Positions 1-10,355 of a stretch of DNA of 20,390 bases are shown in pieces (within the stretch, counting starts at the first letter, position 1; each line of letters begins with the position of its first letter). Under the pieces are notes generated by a model. It had not been told where the DNA came from. It ran no database searches and saw only the letters and a program-made list of their open reading frames with translations. The position numbers were made by a program, and so were the translations under genes. The stretch lies in the NCBI GenBank assembly GCA_027600665.1, contig JADGJL010000474.1:1-20390 (forward strand), in the 5' to 3' direction. The DNA comes from Irineochytrium annulatum (lineage: Eukaryota; Chytridiomycota; Chytridiomycetes; Chytridiales; Chytridiaceae).

Positions 1-2026
1 CTTGCGACGTCGTGGGTCCTAACTATCTAAACTCCGCAGTAGATGCTCACGCGAGAAGCAAAACATACACTATAACATGTTCGCACATCTTTGTTGCCTT
101 TCCTGGTCAGAGGCAGTCCAAATCGTGATCGAACAGCTTTAACAACAACATGTGCACCACAATTGTAGCTGTCGATTTGTTTTCCCACACCCTACAAATA
201 GTCAGATCACTTCAGAAAGCAAACAAACCTTTATCTCCTTGTAATTTTCAACGAAACAATTGGGTACGCCAGCAAATTCTATGACAGCACCAACAAAAAT
301 CAAAAGCTGATAACATCATTAGGAAAAAAACTCAGTTTTCTTAATTGCTTGCCTTGTCCTTATCCGCAGAAGGGGAGCTTCTTAAAAAACTCTTTTATTG
401 TAACTTGTCTAAGCTTGATATCGACACAACACAGCATGTAATGTCTGTTGCCTATGTTTAACGGAATGAACCAGCAAGTAGCCTGTTCAGTTTAACAGCA
501 GCCAGAACTTATGACCACTTTTCGCATAGCCAGTCAAATATCTTGGCCCTTTGGCTGCGCTTTTCACCGCAAAACCTTGCACAGCTCTCCCAACATTTTT
601 GTTCCAGTTCGGTCTATTAAAAAGATGAAAGAGGTCGCAACATTCAAAGAAAACAGCATCAGAAGTTGTCGTCGTCTCATTTAAAACTAGGAAATAGCAT
701 TGATCACCTGCAGCATGTCAACTGTATCGCCACCTTCCACTTACCAAGGAAACTATCCATTGCGCAGGATGCAGCCTTCTGAGCCGCTGGCAGCACAACC
801 TTTTGTATACACAATCAATGTTTGGCTGCAATTAATTGTGGTTGCGGAAACGGTGGCCTTACTCTTTGAGACGCAAGGCAGCCATGGCCATTACCGACTT
901 GTACTTGGTGATTGTGATATCCAGAGTACTATAATTCCATTTCAATTTCTTCAACATAACAACTCGATCATCTCTATCATCTCTATCAGTCACATCCACA
1001 GCTTGCACCTAAAAGCATTAAGTTGTATCAAAGACTGTAATGAACACCTCCGTAATGCCGATCGGCTTTGTCGTCCCTAGTCTAAACAGAGTTATGTTGA
1101 GAACCCATGTGCAGGATGGTCACCTGTGTTCCAACAGAAAGCATGGTTGTATGTGAACATTCACCCTCGGATGTCTACAAGCACGTAAGCAAACAAAATC
1201 AGCAAAAGAAGACAGCAGAATCACCTGTGTTTCAGCAGAAAGCATCGTATTACCAAATTTACTTTCAACTTGAACAATACCATTCAAAGACTGGGCATGA
1301 GGTGTTGAAACAAATATCCAGGATGTCTATTTTGTGAAGATTGACGCGGAAAGCTGCCACTCGTTCATCAGAGAGCAATTGCAACAATGGAGTGTCTTTT
1401 CACTCAAATTACACGAGATGTGGACCCTTAGTTTGCAAAGAGCATTTCTGCTGCGGCTTGGTTTATCGTTGAAAGGGATGAGTCCAGCCTTTGTCTTGCT
1501 AGAGAAGTTTTGGCGCAACTACAGAACGATTATAGAGCAATGCCGCATTTATAAGCTTGTGTTGAGGAAGACTCGGCGGGATTTCGTGACCGTATTCATG
1601 CTAATCTCAACAACCTAAAAAATAATCTATATATTGGTGACGACAACAGTGCAGGGAGCGAGACTAATAATAGTGAAATGATGGTGAATGATAATTGTAC
1701 ATGTACTGCCCACACTTCCAATTCTTTGAGAGTCCCACAAGCAAACCCCATACGAACAGCAAGATGGATAACCCTCACACTTTCATAGGTCTGTCAAATA
1801 GACCCATCTTCCGTGCACCCATGTCTCCCTACATCAACTCTTTTTCCACTTGCCATCGTCGATGTCATCTGCTCAATCATGTTCGACGTAAAACACAGCG
1901 CCTAAAGGCAGGAAGTAGAAGAATCCCTACGAGTAGAACAATCTTCGTAAAAGTCTGCAGTACCGCCAGCACGGCTGCGTTGTCTTTAATAGGAAGTCAC
2001 TACCACCCATCCACAGGGGTTGAAAA
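1..2026. other. Gene-poor, AT-rich stretch
   Basis: No convincing gene was found. The open frames here (for example 700-1080 and 1334-1618 on plus) are short, have no recognisable domain, no supporting splice pattern and low-complexity AT-rich composition unlike the GC-rich coding exons further right. The only structure I could point to is an imperfect 28-bp direct repeat at 1120 and 1221. The stretch could be intergenic DNA or an old decayed element; the sequence alone does not settle this. Confidence 0.5.
1120..1248. repeat. Imperfect 28-bp direct repeat, period 101 bp
   Basis: The unit starting TCACCTGTGTT at 1120-1147 recurs at 1221-1248 with 25 of 28 bases identical. The two copies differ by a C/T, an A/G and a G/C change. 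The bases around the copies do not align well, so this is not a longer tandem duplication. The translated copies are also similar in one frame (TCVPTESM versus TCVSAESI), but both frames close soon after. Confidence 0.55.
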
Positions 2027-2444
2027 ATGGCGGCGGCGCCAGCCTGCCCGACACCCAACCTCTCCCAATTTGCCAAGTCCTCGAGCGCTATCGAAATCCT
2101 ATTGGACGACATTCAACACACACGGCGGATAGCCTACGTCCCGATAAGATCTCGGCATCAATTTGTCGATGGTCGGGAAGTACGGCCGGGACAGGCTGAG
2201 GAGCGCTGGTTGCGGCAGACAAGGTAGGTGGGTGAGGCCCTTATCAACTTCACAGACCTCCATTCGCATGGATGCGATGCAAAGCGCGCAGTTTGGCCCC
2301 GGCGCCAGCGTGGCTCAGTCATTACTTCCTGACAGACACGAGATTGCGAAACGTTTTCGGGAACTTCTGACAGAAACCATCCGGAAGGACTGTCCCGATG
2401 TTCAGTCTGTCAAACGGGTTGAGCTTGACAGCCGGGGCCGATGA
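2027..2444 (+). CDS. Candidate two-exon gene, unknown function
   Basis: A possible small gene of 113 residues made by joining 2027-2179 and 2256-2444. The intron 2180-2255 has GTACGG at its donor, a pyrimidine-rich end and CACAG at its acceptor, and both sides are in phase 0, so the frame continues to a TGA at 2442-2444. The product would start MAAAPACPTP and have a charged, helix-prone second half (around RHEIAKRFRELLTETIRKD). I do not recognise the family. GC content is higher here than in the flanks, which fits coding exons. An alternative donor AAG|GTAGGT at 2224 gives a poorer downstream frame. No membrane segment or signal peptide is apparent. This may equally be a chance open frame or part of a larger gene. 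Confidence 0.28.
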
Positions 2445-4349
2445 TGGCGGCTTAATGAGACTGATAACCCTAAACAACACCTAAACTAATACAAGTTTAA
2501 CATTAGCAATCACAAACAATCCGAACCGCATCATTAACAGAATCTCGCACGCGATCACCATCACACCGCCGTCTCCGCTTGCCCAAGAGACAACTATTCG
2601 CCCACCGGCACGATCCCTCCCGCCTTCACCAATGCAGCATGATCGGGACAACAACCGGCTGCGGATTTGGACGGCGGAAGGTGACCGCGGTGATGTGCAA
2701 CGAGGACTGGTCGTGCTGGATGTTGTCTGGGACAGTGGCGTACAACGGTGATGTGGGGCTAGGCAGGGGTATGGTGAGTGCGACCGAATGTTGTCGAGGG
2801 CGAGGATACGATACCGGGGCGAGGGGTCAAGATTGTAAAAATATAGAAAGACAAGTGCTGATTGATTCTCCCATGATCGCGGCTTGAAATTTGAAAACTA
2901 GAAGGAAAAAAATCACTTTTTGAGAATAAAGACGCATACCCTAAAGGCCTCATCGAAGCCCTTTGGGGCGGGAGCAACAATGCCGGAGAGCAGGAACACC
3001 GATGCGTCCTCATTCACGAACTTCCGCCTTTTACCGACGTTCCGGGAGCAAGGGCAACAATGATTATCGGGCGGGGCGGGAGCAATTCATGCGCATTGTA
3101 CGAGAGCAGGTGCATAAGTGTTGAGTTTCCACCCCTTGAAACTCCTGAGCCTCCGGGAATGACCTGGCTCGATGTCTATCAGATAGTCGATCAGAGGTCC
3201 ATAATGACCAATGGAATCGACTGAAAATGATCTTACAATAAAAGATCATATAGTCACGTGTCGGCTTATAAGCCATAGTAGTTTTTGCCGGTTGAGCATT
3301 TGATATTTTAAAATTCATGCGCTGCAATGAAATCAAACATGCCAGGAGTTGATGCAGTGCATCCTGCAACTCTCTTACATTAAACATCCCACTTGCTGCC
3401 GCAAGACCCATATTCATGTTTCAAATAGCAATTGCCTTTAAGTCCGGTAGAAACTGTTGGAAGATGAGCCGTGTGTCGGCGAGTTTCGGACAGATATAGC
3501 GAAGTGGTTGACAGAGAGAGAATATAGATTGAAACTCAGACTCCATTGCACTCGCCTCCTCTTAGCAGACCAACTCCGCGTCCAGAAACGTAGGGAGCTT
3601 CCAGTGGTCAGATGCTAACAAAAACATCATAATCTTTGATTGTATAATCGTTTCTGACGACTGGCTTCACAATATATATTGCAACCTGAATACGACATAC
3701 TGGAGAGTCATTTATTGTTGCAGCGGTTTGTGAAACGTGAAATTGGCAACTCCCGTAAGTCAGTCTAATCACTGAAGTGAGGATAGAATTGGCCGAACTT
3801 CAGGCTTCCATGCTTGCGGGTATGCACACTATCACGCGTTTTGAGTAATCGTCATAAGTTGATAATGTTGAAGGGTTCGTTAGCCCCTCATGTATTAGTG
3901 CAAGCAAATATCAAGGAAGTTCATGGTTTGCCAACTGCGTATGAGGGTCCTTGCTCACCTCCGACATCTCCTTGCTTCTACATTCGAGATTTCCACCAAT
4001 CTTCTATCAGCGTTGCCCTTCCACCAAGGAAGAGCATGTGTGTTTTCTACAGGATTGAATATATGCAATATGACATCCTGCTGATTACGATCTATCAAAT
4101 TTATGTATATGAACAAATGTATGTACGGTGATCCTGTTCCGCTTCGCTCACATACGCTGACCACATGACCCGCTTGAGCTGGTGAGCGTAAGCAGCACTT
4201 CAAGGTGGAGAACTGGCTGTAGCGTACAAACTATCAATACTGCCATTATCTTCATCACTATGGTCCCTACGCAAATTCAAGGCGGCCAAATAAGTATCTA
4301 TGTACCTTTGCATGTTCATAGCGCTTAGTGGAAAACCTCTGGTCAAGAT
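2445..4349. other. Intergenic stretch without a supported gene
   Basis: Both strands were read and no frame shows a recognisable protein. The plus frames at 2579-2887 and 3814-4131 and the minus frame at 3064-3417 are short and lack domain-like sequence. A 13-bp direct repeat lies at 2965 and 3073, and a perfect 12-bp palindrome lies at 3263-3274. The stretch ends at the tRNA-Cys gene. Confidence 0.5.
2965..3085. repeat. Exact 13-bp direct repeat GGGGCGGGAGCAA
   Basis: GGGGCGGGAGCAA is present at 2965-2977 and again at 3073-3085, 108 bp apart. A related CGGGAGCAAGGGCAACAATG lies between them near 3044, and copy one is also followed by CAATG. This is a local cluster of G-rich words with no identified role. 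Confidence 0.45.
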
Positions 4350-4421
4350 GTTTCCATAGCTCAGTGGTAGAGCGGCCGACTGCAGATCGGCAGGTCTCCG
4401 GATCAACCCCGGATGGGAACT
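4350..4421 (+). tRNA. tRNA-Cys (anticodon GCA)
   Basis: A full cloverleaf can be drawn without an intron. The acceptor stem pairs 4350-4356 with 4414-4420 (one G-U pair), the D stem is GCTC/GAGC, the anticodon stem is GCCGA/TCGGC around loop CTGCAGA, and the T stem is TCCGG/CCGGA. The anticodon GCA at 4382-4384 reads cysteine codons, and the discriminator base T at 4421 is the known identity base for cysteine tRNA. The internal A box is TAGCTCAGTGG (4357-4367). The B box GGATCAACCCC (4400-4410) has A where T54 is normal in elongator tRNAs. A 13-T run follows as the RNA polymerase III stop. CCA is not encoded, as expected in a eukaryote. Confidence 0.93.
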
Positions 4422-4430
4422 CTTGTAAAC

Positions 4431-4443
4431 TTTTTTTTTTTTT
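4431..4443 (+). terminator. RNA polymerase III T-run terminator of the tRNA-Cys gene
   Basis: Thirteen consecutive T residues begin 9 bp after the discriminator base of the tRNA. Four or more T on the coding strand is the known stop signal for RNA polymerase III. Confidence 0.85.
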
Positions 4444-5082
4444 AGCCGCTAAGCTTGACTTTCTTTTGCCGATTTGGATGCTATCCCACTCTACAGCCGG
4501 CAAGCTTGACGCTACCGGTCGGTTGTACAAATGTGGTGACGCACATAAAGTAACTGAAAGAATACCGCCTGCGGGTTTCAACGCACGCAAAAATATATAT
4601 AAAACTATGTACCCGGTTTCATATATATCACACTATGTATCATTTATTTTGTCAGTGGACATCCTATGCCAGGGACAGCCCAAATATATGCGAGTGTAGT
4701 AAATCACAAAGAGGTCGATCAGGTAAAGAAGCGCAGAAATGGCGAAGGAGTCAACGTGCAGATAATTCCAACCAGCTGAGACTAAGAAATGACTTGCCCG
4801 TCGTTTAAACGACAGCAAGCATCCAACAACACAAAATTGACAATTTTTAAAAAAAAAGGGTCGTTTCCAAATGGCCGCCATACAATGAAGAGGGAGGTGG
4901 CCGGCAAAACCAAGGCTTACCTATACGTGAGGCGTAATGGTAGGTTTTTTAATCAAGTGCACACGACTGAAAGCTGTGCGCGAGATGAGGGATGGGAAGA
5001 GGCACATATTTAAAAGGAAAATAAGCAGAAAGTATCACAGAGAAAGAGGTGGAATCAAATAAAGAGGTTTGAGCTGTCTGAT
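4444..5082. other. Intergenic stretch between tRNA-Cys and the ABC transporter 3' end
   Basis: No gene was recognised. The plus frame 4328-4699 overlaps the tRNA and is not credible as protein. The part next to 5082 would hold the 3' untranslated region of the minus-strand transporter gene. Confidence 0.5.
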
Positions 5083-8000
5083 TTACTCGGCCGCAGTCGC
5101 GGCGACACCAAGCACATCAACGGAACCAGAGGCTCCGGCGGTGGCGACGGCGATGACGTCCTCGGCCGACCCCTGACCGTTGGCGAGGGCTTTCAGGAGC
5201 TCAAAGTTGGCCGCTCCAGTCTCCGCCAGCATGCCCTTAAACCTCGAGTCGGTATCGAGGAGGTTAGCGGGAGAGTCAAACTCGACAATTTTGCCGGCGT
5301 CAAGCACCATCACGCGGTCGTAGTCGATGATGGTATTTAAACGGTGCGCAATCTGCAAGCGAGGCAAAACAACCTTTTGTAAGACTAATAACGAGACGCC
5401 AGGAAACATACCGTCAAGACCGTGGCGTCCTTAAAATCGTCCCGGAGAGCCTTCTGAATGAGCGCATCGGTCTCGTAGTCGACATTAGCCGTAGCTTCGT
5501 CCATTATAATAATTCTGGGCTTTTTAAGCATGGCCCTGGCGAGACAGAGCAGCTGGCGCTGGCCAACACTGATGTTCTCGCCACCATCGGTGACTTTGCC
5601 GTCAAGACCACCATCTGTGTCGACGACCTTGCTTTTCAAGCCCGCGCGTGCGAGTGCGTCCCAAAGGTCGGCGTCCTCATACTCATCGAACGGGTCGAGA
5701 TTGGTCCGGTACGAACCGCTGAAGAGAACAGGGTCCTTTGCTAAGATTAGTATTCCAACGAACGCAATAAGGAGGCAAATTAACCAACCTGGGGAATAAT
5801 CGCCAGACCAACACGGAGATCCCGGAGACCGATCTCGTGGACGTTAATGCCGTCCACAACGATCGAACCGCTTGAGATTTCCACCATACGGAACAAGCTC
5901 TGCATTAAGCTTGACTTGCCGCTGCCGGTCCTCCCGACAACACCGACCTTTTCACGGTCCCGGATGTCAAAGTCAACGCCTTTAAGGACGAGTGGCAGGT
6001 CGGGCCCGTACTGCATCTCAACACCCTTGAAAGAGATGGTCCCCTTCGCGGGCCAGCCCTCGGGCGTGCGATTGTTAGGATTAATGGCATCGGCCTCCAC
6101 CTCGACCTCGTAACCGTAGTGCTGGACACGCTCGACGGCGTTCATTGCAATCTCGGTCTATAGTATGAAGGGAAAGCATTAGAAACAGACCTCAAGGTGA
6201 GCGCGACAACTTACGTCGGTGAACTGACGGATACACCAGTTGAGAATCTGGGTGACCTGAAGGGCGTAACTCAAGCTGAGACCGACCAACGCCGGCGAAA
6301 TACTCCCCTTCGCGAGAATACCGAACGTGGCCGCAAAGAACACGAGGATAGCGCCGAGCGTTTCGAGCCTGAGGCCGAGCCACCGCTGAGCGGTCAGGAG
6401 CATATAGTACGGCATATTGTTGGTATCCGTGCTAACGTCGTTGTTCTTAATAAAACGGTCCTGTTCGCGGTAAGCGCGGATCGTCGGCAGGCCCGTCAGG
6501 GTCTCGCCGAAGTTCGCGTAAAGCGGGGAACGGGTCGTCGAGTCCAGACGCTTGAGCTCCCTAGACGTCTTCCGGTAAACCGCCTGCATAAAGTAGTAGA
6601 CGCCAAGTAGAGGCACAAGGGGAACGACGAAGAGCGGAGTCGCGTAACAAATAAGGATGAAGGTCGAAAGGGAGGTGGCCAGCGTGTTGACGAACATCCG
6701 GTACGCGTCCGCGAGGGAGTTGTCAATCGAGTCCTGATCCTTTGCAAAGCGGTTGATGATTCGGCCGAGAGGAGTTGTGTCGTAGAACGAAGACGGGGCG
6801 CGGAGGATGCGAGTAATGGCGGCGGAGTGTAGAACTCGGGCCGCGCGAGTGCCAGCATAGGCGAAGAAGATGCCAAAGAGGTAGGTCGAGAACGCTTGAG
6901 CGATACCCCAGCCGACGTAGACGCCAATGTATCTGTCAATTGACGTCAAAATCGTTGCAAAAAGTAACGCGATTCATTGAGCATACCCAGAAAGGCTGAA
7001 CCGGCCGGCGAACAGATCCTCGGACCACCACACGAGCCAAAGATCGTTCCCGACACGAGTGATTTGCAAAAACAACAGACAAAAGATGAGGCCGAACAAG
7101 AACTGGTATTTTCCGGCAGCAACGAGGTAAGCCCACCAGACCTTCCCGCTGACAGTTCCCGTCGCCCTATCTTCCTCCTTCATGATATCCTTCCCGGGCT
7201 TAGACTGATTTAGGACGGCGTCGCCGAGCTTTTCGAGCTTTTCCTTCTCGTCCTTCAAATTCTCCTTCCTGCGGTCCTTGCGCTCCGCCTCCGTCTCTCC
7301 ATCCTCCTCAGCACCGTAGTTCTTGATAAGGGTCGCGAACTCGCCTTTCGCCTCGAGAAGGCCGCTATAGCTGCCCTGTTCGACAATCTGCCCGTCCCTC
7401 ATGACGATGACGTGGTCGACCTTCGAGAGGAAGTGGAGCTGGTGGGTAACAAGCACCCGCGTCTTGCCTGCAAGGGCACCGAGAATGCATTCCTCCATCA
7501 AGAACTTGCCGACCTGTAATCGCCCGTTGAGCCTCGTTGCCTACATGACGTGAAGAGCAAAACTTACGTGAGCGTCGACGGCAGAAAGGGGGTCGTCCAA
7601 CAAACAAATCTCCGGGTTGTAATAAACACAACGGGCCAGGTTCACACGCTGCTTCTGACCGCCGGAAAGATTGATACCGCGCTCGCCGATCGACGTTTGG
7701 TCTCCGTCCGGAAGCACCTTCAGGTCCGACTCAAGGGCGCAATCCCTCAAAGCGCGAAGATACCGATCCTTCTCGTACGGCTGACCGAATGTGACGTTCT
7801 GCTCCAGCGTTGCATTTTGAATCCAGGCAGACTGCGGAGCGTAGCCGAGCGAGCCGGAGAAGGCCACTGTGCCGGAAACCCTCCTCATCTCGCCAATCAT
7901 CGCATTCAAAAGTGACGACTTTCCCGAACCGACAGCACCAACAATAGCGGTCAGACTCCCCTTGGGCAGGGAGATGTTGATGTCGCGCAGGATGGCTTTA

Positions 8001-9955
8001 GGGACGACGGCAACATTGTCGGAGTCCGTCGATGGCTTTTCGTCCGCGGCGGACTGCTTCTCTTTCGTATCCGTCGCGTTCTTCCCCTTCTTCTCCTTCT
8101 TCTTCTCCTTCCGCGTCATCTTCTTATCGGGCTTCCCCGCCTCGGCCGCCGCACCCGCTTTCGGGGGCAACGAGTCCCACATAAATTCTCCGTTCTCGAT
8201 CTGAACAGCCACCGGGAGTGTCGAATCGATCGGCGGCTGCTCATCCAGCTCGGCGGCGAGGAGAAGGCCCTCAATACGCATTATAGCGACCTTGAAGTCG
8301 GCCCAGGAGGAGATAAGCGCCGGCAAGAACATAAGCGGGAACCTGACAGGAAATGTTAACCATCCAACTAAGCGAGCAATGTTACCTCAGCTGAGTGAAC
8401 CAAGTGAGGGACGAGAACACCTGGGCGGCGTTCAAAGGGTTCGAAATACCGAAGAGGACGAACGCGATCGCACCGGAGATAATGGGGATACCAAAGGCGA
8501 TAGTTTGAACGAAGGCGTTGAGGACGGAGCGCTTCAGTACTTGGTCAACCTCCTTCGTACGGAGCCCTTGGATCCTCTCCAAAAACGGAACCTCCCAGGC
8601 GAAGAACTTAATGACTCGGATGCCGTTTAAAACTTCGGTAATGATCTTCACACGTGAATCAGTGATGGGAGCAACAACCTTGCGGATGCTGGACAGCATC
8701 CTCCACAAAACACCTGCGCAGCACTTCAATAAAATGCCAGCATAATTATTACAAACCTTGCACTGGCGTCAAGATGAAGAGAAGAGACACGCCCACAATC
8801 GCGGCCCAACCCAGCTGTGAAATTAAAAAGCCGACGATAATGGCGATCTGAATAGGTGCAGTCCATATGATGTGGACGTAGGTAATGAAAAGTTCAATAC
8901 GGTTCGTATCGGTCGCGACGAGGTTGATGACCTTGCCGGAGTTGAACTCCTGGCGAGCGCCCGCGGACAGGCGCAGGGTCTTTCGGTAGATGTAGGCCGA
9001 CATGGAGGCCCGCATGACGATACCGGACCGCGTGCTAAGCTGGAAGAAGTTGTTGAGGAGGAATGACCCCGTAACTTGGAGAAGGAAAAGGCCGACGATC
9101 AAGGCGAAGCCGTGGCTAAGCTCTTGCGTAGGGTCCGCGACCTGGATAATAATGTACTTTACGAGCAAGGGAGAGAAGGTCGTGCATCTGGATTGAATTA
9201 GTACCGTAGCCACGGGCACGACATTACACTTACAGATCGGAAAGAAGCTTCAAAAAACCGATTGGAAAAACGCTATTCCAAAATGTCCGCTTCAAAGCAC
9301 GTAGCAAAGAAGGGGTTGATTCCGGCGCGGGCTTCTTCCTCGATCCCGGCACCGCCGTGGCAGGGTCTTCTGGCTCCATCTGAGGTAAACACAAGGTTCA
9401 GAATCCAATGCAGAAAGATCTCGCCTCACCACATTCTTGGCCAGCTTGACCTCCTCGTCCCAGTACTTCTCAAAAGCCTCCACGAGGCGCTTCGCGCGCA
9501 TATCAGGCGCGAGAGACCACATGTCATCGTCTGTGAGAGGGTGCTTCCAGCCGCGAACGAAGATTCTAAAGAACGAAAGCAGGATAAATGTTTTAATAAA
9601 AAAGACACGCCTGATCCATGAAGGCCGGCAACGTAAGCACTCTCTAAGGCATCGTGCCAGACATCATCCTCGTTCCATCTTCTACTTACGGCGTCAACCA
9701 CTCGAACGTTATCTTGCTCAAAAACGAAGCATTGGCATCCGGCGACATAGGCTTCTCCTTCGGCGGCGACTGCAGCTGCGCCATAGGCGTCTCCAAGACG
9801 GTTGTCGTTGGCATGGCGCCGGCTGTGAGCGCATCCTTGCTGACGTCCTCGACCATGACCACGTCCGCGAGCACTTTGGCATCTTCACCTTCGTTGGCGT
9901 AGGACGGAGGGCCCTCCTTCGCGGCCGGGGCCAGGTTGGCCGTATTGTCGGTCAT
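5083..9955 (-). CDS. ABCC-type full ABC transporter, Yor1-like
   Basis: An ATP-driven exporter of the MRP/CFTR (ABCC) family, short form without TMD0; yeast Yor1 is the closest kind I know and works at the plasma membrane. Eleven exons on minus join to 1429 aa: 9955-9690, 9565-9430, 9379-9234, 9187-8757, 8713-8386, 8342-7568, 7513-6987, 6932-6215, 6157-5789, 5735-5412, 5352-5083. The order is TMD1 (about 160-450), NBD1, TMD2 (about 820-1110), NBD2. NBD1 has Walker [10 protein letters not shown] (571-579), signature LSGGQ (about 661) and [13 protein letters not shown]2 has Walker [10 protein letters not shown] (1184-1192), SVGQR (about 1288), MDEATANVD and IAHR. NBD1 carries Asp where the catalytic Glu would be, as is usual in ABCC proteins, so one ATP site is degenerate. 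A Lys/Glu-rich insert sits in NBD1. The substrate cannot be told. The start at 9955 gives the usual short acidic N-terminus; the open frame extends upstream to 10216 without conserved sequence. Confidence 0.93.
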
Positions 9956-10355
9956 TTGCGGTGGAATGGGGAACAAGTGGGCGTCGGTACTGACACCGCA
10001 GCTGGCTGGACTTCGACCCCGATCGCCTCTTTGAACTGGACTTAACCCACCCACACCAACTGCTCGCTTAGAAATTTCCCTGTGCGACCCGCAGCTCCCG
10101 CAAGCCTCCGCTCGGAGCTGGCTTGCAATCCGGCCCGAGGACATGAATCGTGGCGACACCAGCCGATCCTTCTGCGGAAAGCCGAAAAGTGGCGAGGTGG
10201 CCACCCAACTCTGCAAACGTCCTTTTTTTGTTTATATTGTAGCAGTTGTTTGCTCCTCCTACCGGCCTTGCCGACCAAATAGTGGAAAGACTCATTTCTA
10301 TGTACTCCATATATTGAGGGTGCAATCGGCGTCGCGCCCCATAACTTTCTAGCAA
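9956..10355. promoter_or_regulatory. Gap between SLY1 stop and ABC transporter start
   Basis: These 400 bp separate two tandem minus-strand genes. They should hold the SLY1 3' untranslated region and the transporter promoter and leader. No tRNA, conserved motif or extra gene was seen. The frames crossing it on both strands look like chance reading frames. Confidence 0.45.

Noticed and set aside
700..1080. 126-codon plus frame
   Set aside because: No recognisable motif and composition typical of noncoding AT-rich DNA.
3263..3274. Perfect 12-bp palindrome GGCTTATAAGCC
   Set aside because: Short palindromes occur by chance in 20 kb, and nothing nearby suggests a binding site or an element end.
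3814..4131. 105-codon plus frame
   Set aside because: No domain, no splice support and AT-rich, tyrosine- and isoleucine-heavy end; looks like chance.
1..5082. Transposon or viral remnant in the gene-poor left part
   Set aside because: No transposase, reverse transcriptase or integrase motif and no terminal repeats were found, so the idea is left open but unsupported.
9956..10216. 87-codon N-terminal extension of the ABC transporter
   Set aside because: It shows no similarity to ABCC N-termini and probably reflects an open leader; the ATG at 9955 gives a typical start.
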